This document shows, one piece after another, positions 36,227 to 46,749 of a stretch of 64,000 bases of DNA (position 1 is the stretch's first letter; each line of letters starts with the position of its first letter). Source of the stretch: Poa pratensis (taxonomy: Eukaryota; Streptophyta; Magnoliopsida; Poales; Poaceae); assembly GCA_947311845.1 (NCBI GenBank), contig CAMZMU010000027.1, positions 26,399,548-26,463,547 of the forward strand, written 5' to 3'. Position numbers and translations under genes: made by a program. The notes under the pieces were generated by a model. It saw only the letters and a program-made list of their open reading frames with translations. It was not told the DNA's origin and ran no database searches.

Positions 36227-37009
36227 AGAAGGGACGCCCCTCAAACAGGGCTCAGAAGCTCATCACCCGCCAAGTCTTCCAAGCCATCACCTGTCCACCC
36301 GCGGTACCAGACTACCTGAGAGGGTCAGAAACACCAATCACCTTCTCCAGAGCAGATCACCCGCCTGCAGTACCACGACCCGGGCACGCCGCTCTGGTAG
36401 TCGAAGCTCTGATCGGAGATTACACCCTGAAAAAGGTGTTCATGGATGGAGGCAGCGGCATTAACATCATCTTTGCCGACACCCTCAGAAGGATAAACAG
36501 GCCAACGACACTTGGCGGCATCAGAGACCACCTTCCATGGCATAGTACCAGGGCAAGCAGTCACGCCCATGGGAACGATCACACTCGACGTCATCTTCGG
36601 CACACCCGAAAACTTCAAGAGGGAGTCGATCGACTTCGAGGTAGTCGACTGGAAGTCGCAGTACCACGCGATACTCGGGCGCCCAACCTTTGCCAGATTC
36701 ATGGCGATACCTCACTACGCCTACCTCATGCTCAAGATGCCTGGACCCAAGGGCGTCATCACGGTGCTTGGCGACTTCGACCGCTCCAACAGCTGCGACC
36801 GCGAGTTCAGCAAGATCTCTGAATTCTTCGGAGTCGAAGAGCACTTCGAGGCAATGGCAGTCGACAACGACAAGACCATCTTCCCAGCCCGCAAGAAACC
36901 AGCCAAGGACGCTGCCTTCAACGCGGCTGACGACACAACGACCCATCAGGTCCACCCGACTGACGCCAGCAAGACGGTCAAAGTATCGTCGAGTCTGACT
37001 CCCGCATAG
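36227..37009 (+). pseudogene. Tat protease region
   Basis: The aspartic protease motif VFMDGGSGINIIF is at about 36430-36475. It is followed after a frameshift near 36510 by FHGIVPGQAVTPMG and HAILGRPTFARFMAIPHYAY, the usual end of Tat protease. The frame ends at TAG 37007-37009, where relatives read a glutamine (LTPxQEGALVEF). The stop therefore looks like a CAG-to-TAG transition. Confidence 0.8.
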
Positions 37010-38589
37010 GAAGGCGCGCTCGTCGAGTTTCTACGTGAGAACTGGAGAATCTTCGCATGGCAACCCTCTGACATGCCAGGAATACCCAGGAACCTCGCCG
37101 AGCACTCCTTAAAGGTCCACAAGGACGCCAGACCCGTCAAACAGGCCATGCGACGCTTTTCCGGGCCCAAGCGAGACGAAATCAGCAGAGAAATCGATCG
37201 ACTGCTGAATGCCAAGTTCATCCGAGAGATCAAGGACTCGGACTGGGTCGCCAACCCAGTCCTGGTGGAGAAGAAGAAGACGAAGAAACTCCGCATGTGC
37301 GTCGACTTCACCGCCCTCAACAAATGCTGCCCCAAGGACCATTTCCCGCTCCCGCGGATAGATCAGATCATCGACTCGACTGCAGGCTGCGAACGCCTGT
37401 CCTTCCTGGACGCCTACTCAGGTTACCAGCAGATCAGACTGAACGTCGACGATGAGGAGAAGACAGCATTCATCACACCCGACGGCGTTTTCTGCTACCA
37501 GACGATGCCCTTCGGGTTGAAGAACGCTGGTGCCACGTACCAGCGCACAATGCAAGCATGCCTCAAAGGGCTCATCGGGCAGATCGTCCAAGTCTACGTC
37601 GACGACATCGTCGTCACCACCCGCAAGGAGGACACCCTCATCGCCGACCTCCGCAAGGTCTTCGCCCCCTCGACGAGTACCAGATCAAGCTGAACCCAGA
37701 CAAGTGCGTCTTCGGCGTGCCAGCCGGAGAACTGCTGGGTACCTCGTCTCTGCAAGAGGAATCGAAGCAACCCGAGAAGGTGCAAAACATACTCGCGATG
37801 CCAGCACCAACCAAGCTCCACGAGGTGCAACGCCTAGCCGGCCGAGTCGCAGCTCTCAGCCGGTTCATTAGTAAGTTGGGTGAGAAGGCCCTGCCCTTCT
37901 ACCAACTGATGAAAAAGACAGACAAGTTCGAGTGGACAGAAGAAGCGCAAGTCGCGTTCGACCAACTCAAGAAAACACTCACGACTTCCCCAGTACTGGT
38001 GGCACCACTGGAGAACGAGCCGCTCTACCTCTACGTGTCAGCCACGAACAGGGTGGTCAGTACGGTACTCGTAGTCGAACGAGAAGAAGAAGGGCACAGC
38101 CACCCTGTCCAGCGACCCGTCTACTACCTCAGCGAGGTGCTGACCCTGTCCAAGCAGCGCTACCCGCACTACCAGAAGCTGGCCTACGGAGTTTTCATGA
38201 CTTCAAGGAAAGTAATCCATTACTTCTCCGAGCACCCGATCACGGTGGTAAGCTCCTCCGGGCTCTCCGACATCCTGACCAACCAATGCGCGACAGGACG
38301 AGTCGCTAAGTGGGTCGTCGAGCTAGGACCCTGGGGGCTGAAATACGCTCACCCGAAGTCAATCAAGGCCCAAGTGCTCCCAGAATTCACCACCGAGTGG
38401 ATAGAGGCCCAGCTGCCAGATGTCCCCGACCTGTCCAACGCATGGACAATGTACTTCGACGGCTCCAAAAAGTTCAGATCAGCCGGGGCAGGAGTCATCC
38501 TCATCTCCCCCAAAGGCGACAAGCTGAAGTACGTGCTACAGATGGACTTCCCAACACCCTCCAACAACGAGGCTGAGTACGAGCCCTAA
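37010..38589 (+). pseudogene. Tat reverse transcriptase and RNase H
   Basis: The reverse transcriptase core is clear: VEKKKTKKLRMCVDFTALN, FLDAYSGYQQI, FCYQTMPFGLKNAGATYQ and the catalytic YVDD (YVDDIVVTT, about 37594-37620). A frameshift near 37670 leads to EYQIKLNPDKCVFGVPAGELLG. Two compensating shifts follow near 37735-37785 (the alternate frame reads GYLVSARGIEATRE). The conventional RNase H follows (PLYLYVSATNRVVSTVLVVE, RPVYYLSEVLTLSKQRYPHY). The second RNase H begins at MYFDGSKKFRSAGAGV. It ends at an in-frame TAA. Confidence 0.85.
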
Positions 38590-38830
38590 TCCATGGCATG
38601 CGATGGCCAAGAACTGCGGCGCCACTCACCTCATGATCTACGGCGACTCCTACCTCGTCGTGCAGCAAACCATGAAGGCCTGTGACGCCATCGCCGACAA
38701 CATGATCGCCTACAGAGACCTGTACAACCAGCTGGAGGGCACCTTCGACGGCTGCGAGTTGCGGCACATCGGCCGCGAAAGCAACGAGGAAGCCGACGCC
38801 CTCGCCAACCTGGGCTCAGACAAGGCGCAG
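38440..38830 (+). pseudogene. Second, archaeal-type RNase H of the Tat element
   Basis: It reads MYFDGSKK...GAGVILISP, NNEAEYE, then after a frameshift near 38590 LMIYGDSYLVVQQ and IGRESNEEADALANLGS. This is the Asp-Glu-Asp-Asp pattern of the extra RNase H acquired by Tat elements. It is separate from the ordinary gypsy RNase H just upstream, and both lie between reverse transcriptase and integrase. Confidence 0.8.
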
Positions 38831-38939
38831 GTGCCACCTGGCGTCTTCCTTGAGCGCATCACGCAGCGGTCTGTCAAACTTCGACCCACGCCCGGATCCT
38901 CCACACCATCAACGAGCACCGCCGACCCGCCAGGCAAAG

Positions 38940-40205
38940 AGAAGGAGCCAATGGAGGTTCTGCTAATCGAGCCCACCTGGACGAGCCCATATCTGGCGTA
39001 CATGCTGCACCAGAGACTGCCAGTCAACTCAGTCGAAGCCAAGCGCATTATTCGCCGCTCGAAAGGCTTCACCATCATCAAGGGGGAGCTATACAAGCGA
39101 AGCATCTCAGGAGTCCTGCAAAGGTGCGTTGATCCAGTCGACGGTCAAGCCATCTTACTCGAAATTCATACAGGCACCTGCGGGCATCACGCCAGCAGTC
39201 GTGCCTTGGTGGCCAAAGCCCTGCGAGCCGGGTTCTACTGGCCCACCGCAATGCAAGATGCCGAAGAACTCGTGAAGAAGTGTCTCGGCTGCCAGGAGTT
39301 CGCCAACAAGCCGCACGCGCCAGCATCGGCACTGAAGACCATACCACTCGCCTGGCCCTTCGCTCAGTGGGGGCTCGACATGGTGGGTCCACTCAAGAAA
39401 TCCTCGCCAGGGGGCACACTCACCTCCTGGTAGCAGTCGACAAGTTCACCAAATGGATCGAAGCCGTGCCCATCACAAGTTCGACTGCATCCTCAGCAGT
39501 TAACTTCATCAGGTCCATCATCTTCAGGTTCGGGGTGCCGAACAGCATCATCACCGACAACGGCACGAACTTCACAGCCGAAGAATTCAAGGACTTCTGC
39601 TCCGAACAAGGCATCAAGCTCAACTACGCATCAGTCTCGCACCCGCAATCCAATGGGCAAGTCGAAAAGGCCAACGGCCTAGTCTGCAAAGGCATCAAGA
39701 AGCGCCTGCGAGTACCATTGAGGCGCCTGCAGGCGCCTGGGTCGAAGAGCTGCCATCTGTGCTTTGGAGTCTACGCACCACACCGAACAGATCACCCAGT
39801 ACACGCCATTCTTCATGGTTATGGTGCAGAGGCGGTCATGCCTGCGACATCAAGTTCGACGCACCTCGAGTGGTGGCCTACGACGAGTCTGACGCAGAAG
39901 AAGCACTCGAGGACGACATGGACACCTGGACGAAGCGCGACATCGCCCTCACCCGCTCAGCCGTGTACCAGCAGGACCTGCGCAACTACCACGGACGGCG
40001 ACTGCGGCCAAGAGCTTTCGTTCCAGGCGACCTGGTCCTTCGCCTCAAGCAGAAGAAGGTGCACAAGCTCGCCTCCCCATGGGAGGGCCCATACATTGTG
40101 ACAGAAGCAATCGGCGGAGGAGCTTACCGCCTGAAGGACTCGAAGACAGGAACAGTCTGCCACAACCCATGGAATGTTGCGCAGCTGCGACGCTTCTACG
40201 CCTAG
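38940..40205 (+). pseudogene. Tat integrase
   Basis: Zinc-binding HHCC domain: HTGTCGHHASSRALVAKAL...CLGCQEF (about 39168-39300). The catalytic core has Asp in WGLDMVGP, Asp in SIITDNGTNF and Glu in QSNGQVEKANG. Two frameshifts (near 39410 and 39750) split the ORF. The C-terminus, PWEGPYIVTEAIGGGAYRL...NVAQLRRFYA, has no chromodomain, consistent with a non-chromovirus. Confidence 0.85.
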
Positions 40206-40390
40206 TCGACTCCCCTGTTGTAACAAAGCATACATGTCAAGGCGGCAGGTTTCAGACGCACTCTTTCCCTTACCAGGGTACCTGAGGGGACTGGAAGGGT
40301 TTTAATGAGGCGGCCTGCTCGCAAAAATCAATGAAGTGATTTGTGGAACAAGCTCTCCCCTTTACTTTTTCAGTCAAAAAGCAACATAAA

Positions 40391-41158
40391 CCTAGGCCGC
40401 CACTCGACGCACTCGGGGGCTGCGCCGCACAGGTTCAACTCAAAATCCTTGGCCGCCACCCGAAGCACTCGGGGGCTGCGCCGTACAGGTCTAAGTCAAA
40501 ACCTAGGCCGCCACCCGACGCACTCGGGGCTGCGCCATACAGGTCTAACTCGAAAAATCCTTGGCCGCCACCCGAAGCACTCGGGGGCTGCGCCACAGGT
40601 CTAACTCAAAACCTAGGCCGCCACCCGAAGCACTCGGGGGCTGCGCCGCACAGGTCAAGTCCAAACCTAGGCCGCCACTCGACGCACTCGGGGGCTGCGC
40701 CGCACAGGTCAACTCGAAAAACCTAGGCCGCCACCGACGCACTCGGGGGCTGCGCCGCACAGGTCCAAGTCCAAACCTAGGCCGCACCCGACGCACTCGG
40801 GGGCTGCGCCGCACAGGCAACTCGAAAATCCTAGGTCGCCACCCGAAGCACTCGGGGGCTGCGCCGCACAGGTCTAAGTCCAAACCTAGGCCGCCACTCG
40901 ACGCACTCGGGGCTGCGCCGCACAGGTTCAACTCGAAATCCTAGGTCGCCACCCGAAGCACTCAGGGGCTGCACCGCACAGGTCTAAGTCAAGAACTATG
41001 CCGTCACTCGACGCACTCGGGGGCTGCGCCGCTAAGGTCAACTCGAAACATCTTGGCCGCGCCCGAAGCACTCGGGGGCTGCGCCCTACGGGTTCGACTC
41101 TCAAAGTCCTAGGCCACACCCGATCCGCTCGGGGTTGCGCCACACAGGTTTACAGAAG
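40391..41158 (+). repeat. 14-copy tandem array, 52-57-bp unit, inside the Tat element
   Basis: Each unit has the form (C)TAGGCCGCCACYCGAMGCAC then TCGGGGGCTGCGCCGCACAG then GTYYAASTCRAAA. Two variants largely alternate (CCGAAGC with GGTCTAAGTC, and CGACGC with GGTTCAACTCG), giving a dimer of about 110 bp. Units near the right end are the most diverged. The core ACTCGGGGGCT also forms the polypurine tract in front of the 3' LTR. Confidence 0.92.
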
Positions 41159-41277
41159 TCTACAAGATACAATTTACTCACTCGGGGGCTACCCCCACCT
41201 CGCATACATACACTCATATTTCCACTTGGAAAAATTGATTTTACAAGATAACGTATACAACAAACAGTCTGCTACTC

Positions 41278-44200
41278 TTATTCTACAGGCTCGCCCTTTG
41301 GCGCATCAAGTGGCCCTACAAGGTGCTCGCTAAAGTTCTGGACCTGCTGAATCATCTGGCGCGCAGCCGCAAGAGTATCGGCATAGTCACCCTCTCCAGG
41401 CAAGCCGTCAAGCACCTTGTGCAATGGAAGATTAGGCCGGTGCAGTCGAACGTATGCCAACGCCACGTTCGCCCCGGCAACAAGTTGAGTGTGCACGACT
41501 TCCTTCAACGCACTGCCTTCACGGAACCTCTCCAGAAGCGCAGTCAGTCCATTCGGCTGCTCGTTGTGAGGAAAGTACACCTTGTTGATCTGCCAGAGGG
41601 TTTTTCTGCAACCTTCCAAGAGCACAGCAGCCCGCCAGGTGCGATCCAGCATTCGTGCCAGTACACTACCTCTGGATCTGTTCGACCAAAACTGGCGCGC
41701 TTCGGGTGAGTCACCGGCGGCCTCTTTCTCTACTCGCTCGTCCACTCGAAGCTGCTCAGCCTTCCAGTCAGAGTTCACATCTGCATCAAGGCCAAGCATT
41801 AAGCATAGCAGGAAGACACAGAAGCCGAAGCAAAAACGCTAGAAGGCCAACCTTGCAGCTGTCGACTGATCAAGTCCATCTCGCCAAGCAGAAACTCTTC
41901 ACGCTGGGAGAACGGCGCAACGGGCCGCGACCTCAATCGCTCCAGCTCCAACTCAGCACTCTTCAGCTTCGACTCGAGCTCAACCACCTTGTTCCTCATG
42001 AAGGTGATCACTCTCTGGTCATTTACGCTTCGCACAGGAGCTGGAGGAGCTTGACGGCGGCGACGAGTAGGCGCAGCCGAAGTGGTGTCCTCCTCATCGT
42101 CCGCGCCAGTCGTTCCAGCAACATCAGGAGCTTCGCCCATATCAGACTGCCAAGAATTGACAGCGTCAAGCCAGGAAAAGAATCAACATAATTCATCCAA
42201 GCCAGATATCAAAAAAGACTCGGCGACTGCACCCCCGAGGGAGCGAATTCACATTTCATCATCAGCATGTTCACTCGCACAATATAAAGTGCATTACAGA
42301 CTCAAGCCCAAAAGCAGAAGCATAGTCCTAAAAGGAAAAAGTCTACACTACAGACTCCGACTGGGACCGGCTCTTCCTAGCAGCAGCCAACTCGGTCATC
42401 TTAGCAATCCTCTTCTCGAAGGTGGAGACAAGCTTCACGGCCAACTGGCTCGCCTGCGCTTTCACCCCGCTAAGGGACGCGGTCTTGCCATCAGGCTTTC
42501 GAGGGAAGTCGCTGACAACCTTCTCAAAATCGCCTACGACTTGGTGACCAAGAAGCAGCTGGAAAGTGAGCTCTGAGCCGCGTACCGTCTGCGCGCGCGT
42601 GAAGTCCGCCAGGACATTCGAATTGCCTTCGAATGGAGCCGCGAGTGCGTCAACAGCAGCTGGTGGCGGCTTGTTGGGGAAGATATTCCGGTGCACAGTC
42701 GCTAAGGCCCCGTCGACTTCTGCAGTGCCGCCGTCGACTGCTGCAGCGCTGCCGATGCATACGCGCAGACGCGGTCGACGAAGCCAACAGCCTCCGCCAA
42801 GCCGACACTCTCGCTGGAAGTCCCTTCTGGAGGAGCACCTCCGCAAGTCTCTGATCAAAAGAAATCCACACCCGTAAGACGTCAGAAGTCGAAAAAAGGC
42901 AAAGTAGGCACTGAGCCGAAATACTTACTTCCAACAACATCTGCGAGTGCGAGCAAGCGGTCGACCTGGGTCTTCTCCAGATCATCCCGAGCTTGTTCAC
43001 GCTCTTGGGCTTCACCCAGCGACTTCTCCAGCTCCGCGACCCGCGTCTTCATGCTCTCCTTCTCGCCTACGGACCAACGGAGCAAAGTTAGCAATAAAGG
43101 CAGTCGACGCGCCCCTCGAGCACAAGGGTTCACACTCACTATTCGCCTGCTCCAGAGCAGCGCGGAGTTGATCCCTCTCCTGCTCCATGCGAACGAAGGC
43201 TGCGGCTCCCTCCACCTGCTGGCGATAAAATGGCTGCGGGAAACACAAGACATCAATCTGCGCCCGACTATTCTAGTCACGCACATCTTCGGGGGCTACT
43301 CCCATCGGGAGCGCTGTTCGCGCACCCGATACAGATTTTGCAGAACGAGTCAAAGGACACTTACATGCTCAAGCAGCCCAGCGTCAGCCGGAGTCGCATC
43401 AGCAGTTTTCTCCGGCACGGAGGAGGTCGAAGTCTTCAAGGCCAAAGCGTCACCCGCCTGAGCCTCTTCTCCGGTCGTCTTCGCAGTTTGCTCAATCATG
43501 GGAGCAGAAGTGTACTCCATCTCACGAGGCGAAACAGCAGTGCCAGTACGGTCGCTGTGACAAGATAACTCTATTCAAGGACTCGCAAATCACAACGCAA
43601 ACTCGACATAAGCAAGGCAATGGTTACGCGACTAACCTGGCGACATCGACATCATCTTCACTGCCCAGGGAGACAGAGGCCATCCTCGCAAACTCAGTCG
43701 GCGGTGCAGAGCCGAGGGAGGCACGGCCAAAGGCTCAGCCAGGTCACTCGCGCCTAGCGCCTGAGGACGACCCGCTCGCCTCCTCCTCGTTCTCCACACC
43801 CGCCTCCTTCACGGGTGACGAAGCCGAAGCAGAGTCGCCACTTTTTGCCTTTGCCGCTTCAGCAGCGGCTCCTCATCTTCATCATCCTCCTCCAGCTCTT
43901 CACTCGGGAGGTGGCGGAAGGAACTTCATCGTCATCAACCTCGTCCTCCTCAGGGAACTCAGCCTCTTCATGAGGTCCATTCTCCATCAAGGGGGAAGAC
44001 TGACATAGCTCGAACGACCCTGTCAGCAAATGAAGCATTCGAGTCAGGCAACAAGATTCGACAGAAGAAGACACAAGACAAAAGCAAAGCAAACGAAGCT
44101 TACCTCAGGCACAGGTTCTTAGGCCCATACGGCTCGACTGGGCACTTGACATTGCACGGGTCAGCGGCTCGGAGGCTGGTGATGCTCCTCACCTTCGACT

Positions 44201-45027
44201 CGACTGCGTCATCATCGAGCTCATCGCCAACATCCTCACGCGCCCACATCGGGGGACGCGAGCGGAGCGGCTGCACACCGAAGCCTGAAGAAGGTGGCGA
44301 TGAGGTGAACTCCACCTGTCTCGCGCCCAAGACTTTCAGAAGGCCACGAAGAAGCGTCAGCAAGGGCTGAGTCGCCTCCCTGTCCTCCTTCGACAGCGGG
44401 TGCGCCCACGCATTCGTCTTCCGCAACTCGCGATCAGCCGCGAAGTCGGGAAGCCCTTCTGGTCGCACCTGATGTAGAACCACTTCTTTCGCCAGCCCTG
44501 GACGGAGTCGGACTTCTTCATCTGAAAGTAGGAGGTGTCGCCACGCACCTGGATGCCGAAGCCGCCGACTGGATACACCTGCTTACTCTTCCCCACGTTC
44601 CTCCTCACGAGGAATAGAGACTTCCACAGCAGCCAGTTGGGTGCGATTCCCAGGAAGCACTCGCAGAGCACGAAATAGCTCGCGATGCTCAAGACGCTAT
44701 TGGGAGTCAGATCGTGGATCTGAATCCCATAAGCATACAAGAGACCACGGACGAAATCGTGGAGGGGGAACCCGAAACCCCGTGGAAGGAAATCCACGAA
44801 GCAAACGCGTTCCCCCTCGCGAGGGAGGGGAATACCTCTTTCCCAGGAGCGCGCACCGTCGCCTGGTCTACCGGCGGCAGCAGTCCCTGCGCGCGGAGGG
44901 CCTCGAGGTCGGCCTTCTTCACCGACGATTTGACCCAGTCGCCGTCGGGCTTCTTCATCACGCTCGCCTCGGCGGCGGCGACGGCGCCAGCACCAGGCTT
45001 CCCCCTCTTCATCGCGGCCTTGCTCAT
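41278..45027 (-). pseudogene. Antisense spliced ORF of the Tat element (gypsy-type transposon domain)
   Basis: A minus-strand gene lies between the array and the 3' LTR. From ATG 45027 (MSKAAMKRGKPGAGAV) it carries the plant putative gypsy-type transposon domain: REGERVCFVDFLPRGFGFPL, LYAYGIQIHDLTPNSVLSIA, SVQGWRKKWFYI (about 44480-44830). Acidic and coiled-coil parts follow (VAELEKSLGEAQEREQARDD, VVELESKLKSAELELERLRS). The C-terminus is NRSRGSVLARMLDRTWRAAV...KGEPVE. Four short GT-AG introns are visible at 44000-44103, 43067-43139, 42851-42928 and 41781-41851; others are likely. Frameshifts near 44820 and 44475 break the N-terminal part. Such antisense ORFs are known in Tat elements, but their function is not established. 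Confidence 0.75.
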
Positions 45028-45433
45028 GGAGGGCGGAGGAAAGAAACTGGCACAAAAGAGCAACAATGGCGGAACAGAAGCAGTGGAGACGATGACAGAA
45101 TGGGGATGGATGAACTGTTCACCGCCGCGGTGAAAATTATATACCGCGCGGTCAGTCAATCCTGGCCGTCCCTGCTGAAACCGCTCTCCGCAACAGCGTC
45201 TGACCGTCCACGTGTCGCGCGGAGAGGGCAACCGTCGCCGGCCACGCCACCCACTACGCACGGGACTCAAGGCGCCATCATCACACCGCGCAATTTTCGC
45301 GCCCAACGGTCAGAAAAAAGCGGCAACCGCTGTCTCCAGTCAATACTGACAGTGGGACCGCACTGTCACGTCCCATCGGACACAGAGTGCGTCAAAAACG
45401 TCAGCACTGACGTCAACCACGAAGGCGTAGGAA

Positions 45434-45612
45434 GTAAGCCAACGGGCTGATGGAGAACTCGAACAGTTCATTCGAGTGCAAGAAGATTCAGTAAGCTCTC
45501 AGAGCTGAATAAGTTCGTACAGTAAGCCAACGAGCTGATTGAGAACTCGAACAGTTCATTCGAGTGCAAGAGCATTTCGTAAGCTCCAAGTGCTGAACAA
45601 ACTCGTGCAGTA
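45434..45612 (+). repeat. 88-bp tandem duplication near the Tat 3' end
   Basis: Units begin at 45434 and 45522 with GTAAGCCAACGRGCTGATKG and share GAACTCGAACAGTTCATTCG. A third partial unit begins at 45610. The copies differ at many positions, so the duplication is older than this insertion. Confidence 0.8.
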
Positions 45613-45998
45613 AGCCAAACCGGCCGAATACACAGTAAGTCACACAAAGCCAGTCGCGACTCCAAGTCGAGTCCCTTCTTTACTCCCATCGGGAGCAGGC
45701 TTTTCGACTGAAGAAAAATTGAGTTTAACCTCAATTGCAAGCAATTCAGCTTAATCTCGGGGGCTACTCCCATCGGGAGCGCTGTTCGCGCTCCCGAGTG
45801 ACTCAGAACAATAGCAGTCGAAAAATCACCGACTAAGGCCATACTCACAGTATTTTACCCTGCAGTCGACAGTTCGACTAAGGAACCTCCGTAAGCCCTG
45901 AACGGCCGGAGTCGACTAATTTTACTTGTCCCTTTCAGGAACTCGAAGGCGTGCCCAGGCGAAAGGAGTCCTTTGCCCGACTCTACGATTCGACCAAG

Positions 45999-46012
45999 CA
46001 CTCGGGGGCTCC
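45999..46012 (+). promoter_or_regulatory. Polypurine tract of the Tat element
   Basis: CACTCGGGGGCTCC directly precedes the 3' LTR start (TGTCG at 46013). It is G-rich rather than purely purine. Position and its match to repeated sequences inside the element are the evidence. Confidence 0.55.
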
Positions 46013-46456
46013 TGTCGTGGGGCTACCCTTCGACTATCCCACGGTGAAGGTACCTGGGTCACGCCAAGACTACAAAGGCCCAAGGAAAGCCCAGCAAGGA
46101 CAATGTGCGGCCCAAGTTAGTCGACTAGGTCATGTGGTTCATACCTATCTTGTAAGTGCCATCAGCACCGTTCACCCGAGACCTAGCCTACCATATAAAG
46201 GCTAGGAGGGTCCCTCGTTCTAGGGTACGCTCATAGCCGCCACCACAAACCCTAGCGAGATCGCCATCTCACCATTGTAGCCACAACTTGCCATCAATAA
46301 CCAGACAAGCAGGAAGTAGGGTGTTATCCTCCGGGAGCCTGAACCTGGGTAAAACGCCTCGCTTGTCAGCCGTCGTGATCACCAGCGCTCAACTCTCTCC
46401 CCCTCAATCAACCCGGGGTGCATAACCCAGGGATTTGCCGAGTACACACCTCGTCA
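46013..46456 (+). repeat. Tat 3' LTR
   Basis: 444 bp. It differs from the 5' LTR at six sites, five transitions and one C/A. The TATA equivalent is at 46194-46199. Confidence 0.95.
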
Positions 46457-46648
46457 CTTGGTCAAAATAATTAGGACAAAAACATATACCCATATATTTT
46501 AGACCTGAAAGAAGCACTATCAAACTAAATTAATTTATCTGAAAATACATTCTATATGTATTTTATTTGTTCATTATTTTGTTTTTGTGCAGGGCGGGTT
46601 AGGTCTAGTTTTAACTTAGAATCGGCTAAGAACAAAGATAACAAATAC

Positions 46649-46748
46649 TACTCCCTCCGTCTCAGAAAATGTGTCGTGGTTTGTGCTGTTAAATTGTACG
46701 TGGATAGTTCAATTCTTGCGATGTTTATTTCGGATCAGAGGTAGTATT
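46649..46748. mobile_element. Short Stowaway-like MITE
   Basis: It starts TACTCCCTCCGTCTCAGAAA and ends TTTCGGATCAGAGGTAGTA, a degenerate inverted match of the Stowaway tip, with TA at the borders. At about 95 bp it may be internally deleted. Confidence 0.55.
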
Positions 46749-46749
46749 A

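Larger units (their letters stand above)
33286..46456 (+). mobile_element. Ty3/gypsy element of the Tat lineage, 13.2 kb
   Basis: Full-length element with 444-bp LTRs and CTTGG target-site duplications (33281-33285 and 46457-46461). Order: LTR, primer-binding region TTGGCGCCATCTGTGGG (33731-33747), gag, protease, reverse transcriptase, RNase H, a second (archaeal-type) RNase H, integrase, tandem array, spliced antisense gene, LTR. Dual RNase H plus a downstream antisense ORF is the known hallmark of Tat elements (Grande, RIRE2, Ogre relatives). The LTRs differ at six positions, about 1.35%. Frameshifts and stops make this copy non-functional. Confidence 0.92.

Noticed and set aside
40391..41158. 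Regular short repeats resembling a CRISPR array
   Set aside because: Units are head-to-tail and conserved over their whole length, with no unique spacers. They lie inside a plant retrotransposon.
41323..43568. Plus-strand ORFs within the Tat 3' region
   Set aside because: They are antisense shadows of the spliced minus-strand gene.
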